NCBI GenBank assembly: GCA_031264875.1
Contig: JAISDK010000171.1
Coordinates: 1 to 11,795 of the forward strand
Length of the DNA stretch: 11,795 nucleotides
Direction of reading: 5' to 3'
Origin: Prevotellaceae bacterium
GTDB lineage: Bacteria > Bacteroidota > Bacteroidia > Bacteroidales > UBA932
Below are positions 6,854 through 11,795 of this stretch, piece by piece. A program made the translations under genes and the position numbers. Under the pieces are notes generated by a model. That model did no database searches. It was given only the letters and a program-made list of their open reading frames with translations, and had not been told where the DNA came from. Positions within the stretch are counted from its first letter, which is position 1, and each line of letters starts with the position of its first letter.

Positions 6854-8311
6854 TTAGGTCTCGGGCGATAAATCCGAATCGAAAATTTTTGATTTCGATT
6901 TTTGAATCCATCGGATAAATATCATTAATGAGCTTAATGTACAGACAATTCCAATGATATTGCTAATATTCGAGGACAGTCCGAATCCTTCGGGTGCGAC
7001 CATGATATATGTTGATATCACCATTGTCATAAACAGCGAAGGTAACAGGGTTATCCAGTAAAATTTTTTTGCCTGTACCAGATAAACGGTGATAGTCCAT
7101 AGTGTTGCAGTTGCCAGCGTTTGATTCGACCATGCGAAGTATCGCCATATTACATCAAAATTTACTTGCAGAATACCCAGTGCAACGATGAATAGCGGCG
7201 CTGAAATGATGATTCGGCTGCGAATGGATTTTTGACTGTAGCTGATGAAATCGGCAACAATGAGACGGGCTGAGCGGAAAGCTGTGTCGCCCGAAGTGAT
7301 GGGAGCGGCGATTACTCCTATAATTGCCAGTATTCCACCAAATTTGCCAAGCCACGAGTGAGCTATTTTATCTACGACTGTAGCAGCATTGTTATTGTTT
7401 GCTTCCAGAAACTCCTGCAATCCGCCTACCGAACCGAAAAAACTTATTGCCGCAGCAGCCCAAATCAATGCGACAATGCCTTCGGCAATCATTGCGCCGT
7501 AGAATACGCGACGTCCCTGCCGTTCGTTTTTCAAACAGCGAGCCATCAGGGGCGACTGGGTTGCATGGAATCCCGATATTGCTCCGCAGGCTATGGAGAT
7601 GAACAGCATGGGAAACAGTGGATATTTATCGGCGTCGGGATGCATGTTGTGCAAATTGGAAAAACTTATTTCGGGCATTGTCACGCCATTCCAAACCATG
7701 CTTGTGGCAATCCCCAATGCCATGAAAAGCATTGCAAATCCGAAAAACGGATATATTTTGCCGATTAGCTTGTCTATCGGCAGCAGGGTTGCTGCGATAT
7801 AGTATGTGAAAATAATTATACTCCATACCGTTATCCCTATATAGCCGTCGGTCATGTTTGCCAGGAGTTCCGACGGGCCGGCAACAAATACTGCGCCAAC
7901 CAGCACCATCAGCAAAACGGTGAATACCCGCATGAACTGCTTGAATCCTGTTCCCATATATTTGCCTGCGATTTCGGGAAGGCTCATGCCGCTGTTACGT
8001 ATGGAAAGCATTCCCGAAAGGTAATCGTGAACTGCTCCTCCGAATATTGTTCCGAATACAATCCAGAGAAAAGCGGCAGGTCCATATACTGCGCCCATCA
8101 CTGCTCCGAAAATGGGTCCCAGACCGGCAATATTCAAAAACTGAATCAGAAAAATCTTCTGCCAGCTCATTGGAACATAATCAACTCCATCGGTATGGGT
8201 ATATGCCGGAGTTTTCCTGTGGGGTTGAATCACGAAAATCCGTTCAACAATTTTGCTGTACAAAAAATACCCCGCAAGTAGCAAGGCTATGGATACAAAA
8301 AACGTAATCAT
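6854..8311 (-). CDS. cstA: CstA family transporter (carbon starvation protein A)
   Basis: A 485-residue inner-membrane protein of the CstA family, whose E. coli members import pyruvate and have been linked to peptide uptake. It is very hydrophobic, with a dozen or more likely membrane segments. Family landmarks are NIAGLGPIFGAVMG (60-73), the GGAVHDY loop (91-97) followed by RNSGMSLPEIAGKYMG (105-120), GAISGFHATQSPLMARC (243-259), APITSGDTAFRSARL (336-350) and WSNQTLATATLW (394-405). E. coli CstA is about 700 residues; this short form is the usual length in Bacteroidetes and is not truncated. It follows the DUF2147 gene by 49 bases with no promoter match in the gap, so co-transcription is likely. 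No LytTR-type regulator such as the BtsR/YpdB partners known in E. coli is nearby. The actual substrate is unknown. Confidence 0.93.
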   Translation of the reverse strand: MITFFVSIALLLAGYFLYSKIVERIFVIQPHRKTPAYTHTDGVDYVPMSWQKIFLIQFLNIAGLGPIFGAVMGAVYGPAAFLWIVFGTIFGGAVHDYLSGMLSIRNSGMSLPEIAGKYMGTGFKQFMRVFTVLLMVLVGAVFVAGPSELLANMTDGYIGITVWSIIIFTYYIAATLLPIDKLIGKIYPFFGFAMLFMALGIATSMVWNGVTMPEISFSNLHNMHPDADKYPLFPMLFISIACGAISGFHATQSPLMARCLKNERQGRRVFYGAMIAEGIVALIWAAAAISFFGSVGGLQEFLEANNNNAATVVDKIAHSWLGKFGGILAIIGVIAAPITSGDTAFRSARLIVADFISYSQKSIRSRIIISAPLFIVALGILQVNFDVIWRYFAWSNQTLATATLWTITVYLVQAKKFYWITLLPSLFMTMVISTYIMVAPEGFGLSSNISNIIGIVCTLSSLMIFIRWIQKSKSKIFDSDLSPET

Positions 8312-8360
8312 ATCTTAATTTTAATTAATCATTCTTAGTTCTATTGACACTGTTTTTCAC

Positions 8361-8870
8361 TCATTTAATCCAGTACTGATTTCGTCCAAACAGTCCGCGT
8401 TTATCGAGTGATCCCCGGATAACGAGTTTCTCCGTTTTCCGGTCGATACTGATGGAGGCATAGTACTTTTTTCCGTTTTCGGGATCGAGTATTGTGCCGC
8501 GTTTCAGAGCGTCGCCTTCGGCTTTCATTCCGGTAATAATAACCATGCCAAGTATGGGCTTGTTTTTGTTTTCGCCTTCGCATTTGTCGCACACGGCATC
8601 GGCGTATTCGTAGAGTTTCTCTATTTTTCCATAATACAGGCCATCGGCAGTGTCTTGATATATACGTACTAACGAGCGTATTTCGCCGGACTTGTCATCT
8701 ACCGTTTTCCATTCGCCCAATATGCCCGACACTTGTGCTTCGGCAGAATATGAGAACAGTAATACCATTGCTGCCAAAATAATTTTTCGGAATTGAGGAT
8801 TGAGAATTTGAGAGTTGAAACAAGCGCTGTAAGCTGTCAGTTCGTTACTTTTGTTTACTTTTTTATTCAT
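8361..8870 (-). CDS. DUF2147 family exported protein with extended N-terminus
   Basis: A 169-residue predicted secreted or periplasmic protein of the DUF2147 family, function unknown. The mature part matches the family: ILGEWKTVDDKSGEIRSLV (50-68), YYGKIEKLYE (79-88), a CDKCEG pair of cysteines (94-99) with KNKPILGMVII after it, TILDPENGKKYYASI (126-140), and a GRNQYWIK end. A hydrophobic stretch KIILAAMVLLFSYSAEA (29-45) followed by Gln46 looks like a signal peptide core. Before it, residues 8-27 are an unusual low-complexity insert made of degenerate 7-base repeats (see findings). The ATG at 8870 is supported by AAGG a few bases upstream, overlapping the stop of the kinase gene. It lies 7 bases after the kinase and 49 before cstA. 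The extended leader may weaken export; Met35 as a start would leave too little signal peptide. Confidence 0.85.
   Translation of the reverse strand: MNKKVNKSNELTAYSACFNSQILNPQFRKIILAAMVLLFSYSAEAQVSGILGEWKTVDDKSGEIRSLVRIYQDTADGLYYGKIEKLYEYADAVCDKCEGENKNKPILGMVIITGMKAEGDALKRGTILDPENGKKYYASISIDRKTEKLVIRGSLDKRGLFGRNQYWIK
8790..8849 (-). repeat. Heptanucleotide-repeat insert inside the DUF2147 reading frame
   Basis: Sixty bases (20 codons, S8 to F27) separate the basic start MNKKVNK from the signal-peptide core. On the coding strand they contain TGACAGC-TTACAGC and then TCTCAAA-TTCTCAA-TCCTCAA, that is, two runs of imperfect 7-base repeats. Such runs look more like intergenic low-complexity sequence than protein code. 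The insert is a multiple of three and free of stops. Confidence 0.5.
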
Positions 8871-8877
8871 GTGCCTT

Positions 8878-9966
8878 TTATTTGCTGTTTTTTAGCTTAT
8901 TCACCGTTTCCTGCATTTTCGGGTAGTTTTCTTCCATGCTTTGCAGGAGTTTGAACTGGGCTAACGAACGTTCGAGATTATGTTTGGGGCTTTTGATTTT
9001 GTAGTATATGTCTCCGTCCAGGTAATCGGTTAAAAATCTCACTGTTTGCATATATGTAAGCAGTTTTGCTCCCAGTGCAAGGTTTTCGATTTCGATTTCG
9101 GTAAGGAATTCCTTTGCCGTGCGAAGATATCCTTTTGTATAGGCTTCGAATACAGGAATGTTGATTGATACTTTATTGAGGTCGGTATCATCTTCTTTTC
9201 CCGTATTGGCGCCCGTGCGCATAAAATCGCCAAAATCGGACAGTACGTATCCCGGCATGACGGTATCCAAATCTACGACGCACAACACTTCTTTGCCGCA
9301 GGAATCGAACAGCACGTTGTTTACTTTTGTATCGCAGTGATTTGTGCGTTTAGGCAGCTTTCCTTCCCTGTGAAGCTTTTCGGGTAAACACATTTCTTCG
9401 GAGCGCTTTTCGATTTCATCGACCAAATCCTGCACTTCCGGCAAGCGTCCCGCAAGATTCTTTTTTACAGATTCTCTAAACGTTTCCAGCCGGCTTTCCA
9501 TGTTGTGGAAATTGGGAATTGTTTCATACAGGGGGCCGCCGGGCATGTCGGAAAGCATACTTTGAAATTCGCCGAATGCTTCTCCTGTTTTTTCTGCCAA
9601 TTCGGGGGATATGCTGTCAAAACTTTTGCTGTCTGTTATGAAATCCATTAATCTCCAATAGTTCCCGCCGGCATCCTGATAATAGTATTTGCCGTCTTTT
9701 GCCGGAATCAGGTTCAATACTCTGCGTTCAATGTCCTTTACTCCCTTTTCCTGGAGCTTGGCGCGGATGTGAGAGGTGACCCGTAGAATGTTATTTTGCA
9801 ATTCGGGGACATTTTTGAAGATGGCATGGTTAATTTTTTGTAAAACAAACTCCTTGCCATCGACCGATACTTTATAGGAGTCGTTAATATGTCCCGCTCC
9901 GAGAGGCGCAACGTGGATGTCGTTTCCGGTAACAAACGATTCTACGATTTTTTTATATTTTTCCAT
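8878..9966 (-). CDS. APH-family small-molecule kinase, NahK-like
   Basis: A 362-residue cytoplasmic kinase of the aminoglycoside phosphotransferase fold. It has PLGAGHINDSY (21-31) as nucleotide loop, Lys44 in VLQKIN, the Brenner motif NHCDTKVNNVLFD (209-221) with His210, catalytic Asp212 and Asn217, and the metal-binding VDLDTVMPGY (231-240, Asp232 as DFG-like aspartate). Length and motif wording resemble N-acetylhexosamine 1-kinase (NahK, about 359 residues), which phosphorylates GlcNAc/GalNAc at C1, and the broad Bacteroidetes group annotated as phosphotransferases. Sugar specificity cannot be decided here; other APH members act on choline, homoserine or antibiotics, and I see no reason to call it a resistance gene. 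It is the first gene of a run, 7 bases before the DUF2147 gene. The ATG at 9966 is preceded only by an A-rich leader. Confidence 0.85.
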   Translation of the reverse strand: MEKYKKIVESFVTGNDIHVAPLGAGHINDSYKVSVDGKEFVLQKINHAIFKNVPELQNNILRVTSHIRAKLQEKGVKDIERRVLNLIPAKDGKYYYQDAGGNYWRLMDFITDSKSFDSISPELAEKTGEAFGEFQSMLSDMPGGPLYETIPNFHNMESRLETFRESVKKNLAGRLPEVQDLVDEIEKRSEEMCLPEKLHREGKLPKRTNHCDTKVNNVLFDSCGKEVLCVVDLDTVMPGYVLSDFGDFMRTGANTGKEDDTDLNKVSINIPVFEAYTKGYLRTAKEFLTEIEIENLALGAKLLTYMQTVRFLTDYLDGDIYYKIKSPKHNLERSLAQFKLLQSMEENYPKMQETVNKLKNSK

Positions 9967-10242
9967 TTTTTAACTTTATATTTTATCAAAATACAACATA
10001 AATTTTCGCTTCAAATGTAGTGTTTTTATATTAACAGGATTTTTTTCTTTCTTTATTATTCTTGAAATCTTTGTATCTCAATGCACCATGTTTAATACAA
10101 ATTCATTGCGAGCCAGGAAATGAAAATAGAGAATTATTGAATTATTCCCAATTAGAATATTTGTACAGACACTATCTGCTGAACATAATCTTAGTTTCAT
10201 CGTTGAATATTTATGGATATGTATTTAACAAAGGAACAGGTA
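9967..10242. promoter_or_regulatory. Divergent intergenic region with candidate promoters
   Basis: This AT-rich gap separates two divergent genes and must hold both promoters, but no match is perfect. Leftwards, GTATTTTG with a TTTG 17 bases upstream precedes the kinase. Rightwards, AATCTTTG (10067-10074) and AATATTTG (10156-10163) each miss the TAnnTTTG consensus by one base and lack a well-spaced upstream TTTG. AGGAAC lies 8 bases before the ATG at 10243. No operator palindrome or riboswitch is evident. Confidence 0.35.
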
Positions 10243-11040
10243 ATGAAATCCTTGACGCCCATTCTCATGACAGGGATATTTCTGTTTGCCTCGTGCAGCG
10301 ACAGAAAAGCTTCGCCTCAACGGACAGGTATTCTGGACGGCGCGCCCAATTTCCGCGACCTTGGCGGCTATTCGTCGGCAAATGGCAGGCGTACCGTATG
10401 GCGGAAAGTATTCCGGTCGCAGATGCTGGCGCAGTTAAGCGACAGAGATGTGGAAAGGTTAAAGGAATTGGGCGTGAGAACTGTTATTGATTTCCGGGAC
10501 GACGACGAGGTGATGAAAGAGCCATCACGTCTTCCCGAAAGCGTAAGGGTAGTCCGCCTGCCGATTGTTGTTGGCAGTAACGATACTTTCATGCAAAAGA
10601 TGGGCGATTCGCCTGACAGCCTTCAATGTGTGGATTTCATGCAAACGGTCAATCGAAGTCTTGTGACGGAGTTTGCTCCACAGTACCGCGCCTTTTTTGC
10701 TATTCTTCTTCAGGCGGAAAGCTATCCGATAGTTTTCCACTGCACTGCCGGAAAAGACCGTACCGGATTTGCCGCCGCCCTGCTGCTCAGCGCCCTGAAT
10801 GTGGACTGGGATACGGTGATGGACGATTATTTGCTGACAAACCAGTTTCTGAAACCGCAATCGCTGTCGGAAGAGGCAATCGCTGTCGCCCGTCTGATGT
10901 GGAGCGTCCAGCCTTCATACCTGAGTGCGGCAAAGGAGGAGATAATAACGACTTACGGCAGTATCGACAACTACCTGAACAGGGAAATGAATGTCGGAAA
11001 AGCGGAAAAAGAACGGCTGATGCAATATCTGCTGGAATAA
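10243..11040 (+). CDS. Lipoprotein tyrosine phosphatase-like protein (Y_phosphatase3 family)
   Basis: A 265-residue predicted lipoprotein phosphatase. A signal peptide (residues 1-17) ends in a lipobox-like FASC with Cys18 for lipidation. Next come the family motif NFRDLGGY (36-43) and the P-loop HCTAGKDRTG (166-175) with nucleophile Cys167 and Arg173, giving the CX5R signature of cysteine-based phosphatases. The Asp172/Lys171 version is typical of the MptpB/LipA group, which acts on phosphotyrosine and, in some members, phosphoinositides. I choose the ATG at 10243 over one at 10213 because AGGAAC precedes it and the signal peptide begins directly. It is the only plus-strand gene and has no co-directional neighbour. 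Composition differs from its surroundings: 10741-10800 counts 38 G+C of 60, while a dnaN stretch counts 18 of 60, which may reflect separate origin. If lipidated it faces the periplasm or beyond, so its substrate is probably not a cytoplasmic protein. Confidence 0.88.
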   Translation: MKSLTPILMTGIFLFASCSDRKASPQRTGILDGAPNFRDLGGYSSANGRRTVWRKVFRSQMLAQLSDRDVERLKELGVRTVIDFRDDDEVMKEPSRLPESVRVVRLPIVVGSNDTFMQKMGDSPDSLQCVDFMQTVNRSLVTEFAPQYRAFFAILLQAESYPIVFHCTAGKDRTGFAAALLLSALNVDWDTVMDDYLLTNQFLKPQSLSEEAIAVARLMWSVQPSYLSAAKEEIITTYGSIDNYLNREMNVGKAEKERLMQYLLE

Positions 11041-11057
11041 AACGCGACACAATCAAA

Positions 11058-11192
11058 ATGACGCCGCAGCTGTCCCCCCTCTGCACGGTGCAGTCTCCGG
11101 ACGGCGTTGTGCGGGTGAACCATCGAAAAATCAAATCATGCAAATCAAACGAATCACGGTTCAGCTTTTTGTCGTTTAGGGATGCGAAATAA
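11058..11192 (+). pseudogene. Possible gene remnant or spurious small ORF after the phosphatase
   Basis: A 44-codon frame begins 17 bases after the phosphatase stop. Its first 20 or so codons are GC-rich at third positions like the phosphatase, and read MTPQLSPLCTVQSPDGVVRV, where the SPDG piece faintly recalls the start of some exported glycoside hydrolases. After about codon 22 the composition becomes A-rich, and the stop falls inside the right repeat copy. It could be the head of a gene cut off by the repeat, or chance. I cannot assign a family. Confidence 0.2.
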
Positions 11193-11359
11193 ACAGGATA
11201 TAACAGGTTTTAGTAATTGTCGAGAAATAAACTGACTGAATGACAAACAACAATAATTAGCGATTGTATTGCCGTCTGATTTAGCTGACGGATAAGAAAT
11301 GCAAGATGTTCAAAAAGTTCCGTCAGCTAAAGCTGACGGCAATATTTTATCACAAGAGA
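11182..11359 (+). repeat. Right copy of hairpin-rich intergenic repeat
   Basis: This is the inverted partner of 1-170. It begins with the shared 25-base block (11182-11206), then has a 52-base segment (11207-11258) of which only about 10 bases have a counterpart on the left. AGCGATTGTATTGC follows at 11259-11272. The first palindrome is damaged here (11272-11291, CCGTCTGAT in place of CCGTCAGCT), while the second is perfect (11320-11339). The copy ends with the block 11302-11359 that matches the window's first bases. On the minus strand the perfect hairpin is followed by AACTTTTTG, as a terminator reading leftwards would be. Confidence 0.85.
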
Positions 11360-11557
11360 TTAAGAAAACAGTCAATTTATTTCACAACAATTCCTTAGTA
11401 CATCGCTTAAGAAAAAGCTCTGAAACGCAGTTCGATGTAGTCAAAGAGCGACATCATTAGCACAGTGGCAACGCCCAATGTCGTCAAGTTAAGGATTAAT
11501 GCTGTCGAGTCCTTCGTTCGGCACAGTCTGGAGACTGCTCCGAGCGAGGTATCCGTC
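11360..11557. other. Gene-poor spacer between repeat copy and minisatellite
   Basis: I see no convincing gene in this stretch. On the minus strand a frame runs through it, ending in a segment that reads MSLFDYIELRFRAFS, but it depends on the tandem repeat for its length and has no ribosome-binding site or known domain. An 8-base inverted pair, CTGGAGAC (11528-11535) and GTCTCCAG (11555-11562), with a 19-base loop lies at the edge of the tandem repeat. Confidence 0.5.
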
Positions 11558-11717
11558 TCCAGCCTTCTGGCGTATCCATATCCAGCCTTCTGGCGTATCC
11601 ATATCCAGTCCTTCTGGCGTATCCATATCCAGTCCTTCTGGCGTATCCATATCCAGTCCTTCTGGCGTATCCATATCCAGTCTTCTGGCGTATCCATAAC
11701 CAGTCTTCTGGCGTACA
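11558..11717. repeat. Tandem minisatellite, seven units of 23/24 bp
   Basis: Units start at 11558, 11581, 11604, 11628, 11652, 11676 and 11699; lengths are 23, 23, 24, 24, 24 and 23 bases, and the last is partial. Each full unit holds CCAG, a 4- or 5-base pyrimidine spacer, CTGG and CGTATCCATA. Length differences fall only in the spacer (CCTT, TCCTT or TCTT). Units touch each other with no unique spacers, so this is not a CRISPR array. Stop codons are absent in several frames, which creates spurious open frames on both strands. Confidence 0.95.
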
Positions 11718-11757
11718 CGCTAACATTACCTGAAGTCTTTAAAACATGGCTTAAGAT

Positions 11758-11795
11758 ATGCGAAATAAACAAGATATAACAGATTATAAAAACTC
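11758..11795 (+). repeat. Truncated third copy of the intergenic repeat (start only)
   Basis: The first 25 bases (11758-11782) match 11182-11206 with one change (G to A in the AAACAGGAT part, giving AAACAAGAT). The sequence then diverges from the right copy before the window ends. It has the same orientation as the right copy, 576 bases further on, and may continue outside the window. Confidence 0.6.

Noticed and set aside
8878..9966. Aminoglycoside resistance gene
   Set aside because: The APH fold is shared by many kinases; length and motif wording fit the sugar-kinase group better, and the operon context is metabolic.
10213..10242. Upstream ATG as start of the phosphatase gene
   Set aside because: It would add ten residues before a normal lipoprotein signal peptide; the ATG at 10243 has AGGAAC upstream.
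10062..10490. 142-codon plus-strand frame overlapping the phosphatase start
   Set aside because: It overlaps the well-supported phosphatase in another frame and shows no recognisable domain.
11061..11107. Terminator after the phosphatase gene (ACGCCG pairing with CGGCGT)
   Set aside because: The arms are short, the loop is long and no T-run follows; a small inner CTGCAC-G-GTGCAG palindrome is also not followed by T residues.
1..11359. Composite transposon or genomic island bounded by the inverted repeats
   Set aside because: The interior holds core genes such as dnaN and ung and no transposase, integrase or relaxase.
11558..11717. CRISPR array
   Set aside because: Units are directly joined with no unique spacers, and no cas gene is in the window.
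11407..11772. Open frames of about 100-120 codons on both strands through the tandem repeat
   Set aside because: The repeat unit lacks stops in several frames, so long frames arise by chance on both strands. There is no ribosome-binding site or known domain, and the mix of 23- and 24-base units breaks any periodic protein.

Overview
The window looks like a chromosomal segment of a Bacteroidota bacterium, probably order Bacteroidales. The evidence is a DUF2147 secreted protein, a short-form CstA, a NahK-like phosphotransferase, MreC/DnaN/PbpC proteins of Bacteroidetes type, mostly weak Shine-Dalgarno sequences, and a promoter upstream of dnaN that fits the Bacteroidetes form (TTTG, 21 bases, TAnnTTTG). 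I cannot name the genus.

Layout: all protein genes but one lie on the minus strand. (1) 9966 to 6854 carries a possible three-gene operon: an APH/NahK-like sugar kinase, a DUF2147 exported protein and the CstA transporter. It ends at a hairpin plus T-run near 6753-6795. (2) 6683 to 5556 is dnaN, the DNA polymerase sliding clamp, with its own promoter and a strong rho-independent terminator. (3) 5454 to 182 is a tight run of five genes: yjbQ, ung, mreC, a PAP2-type membrane phosphatase and pbpC. The last three form a cell-envelope set in which the PAP2 gene follows mreC, where mreD would normally be. (4) The only plus-strand gene is a GC-rich lipoprotein tyrosine-phosphatase-like gene at 10243-11040, divergent from the sugar kinase.

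The gene block is bracketed by two inverted copies (1-170 and 11182-11359) of an intergenic repeat rich in small perfect hairpins. A third, truncated copy begins at 11758, at the right edge. Between the second and third copies is a gene-poor stretch with a seven-unit 23/24-bp tandem repeat (11558-11717). No tRNA, rRNA, CRISPR array, transposase, integrase or defence gene is seen.

Most genes are housekeeping or well-known families. The points most worth a second look are the long-range inverted repeats, the minisatellite, the mreC-PAP2-pbpC arrangement and a repeat-derived insertion in the signal-peptide region of the DUF2147 protein. I found no convincing new defence or mobile system.
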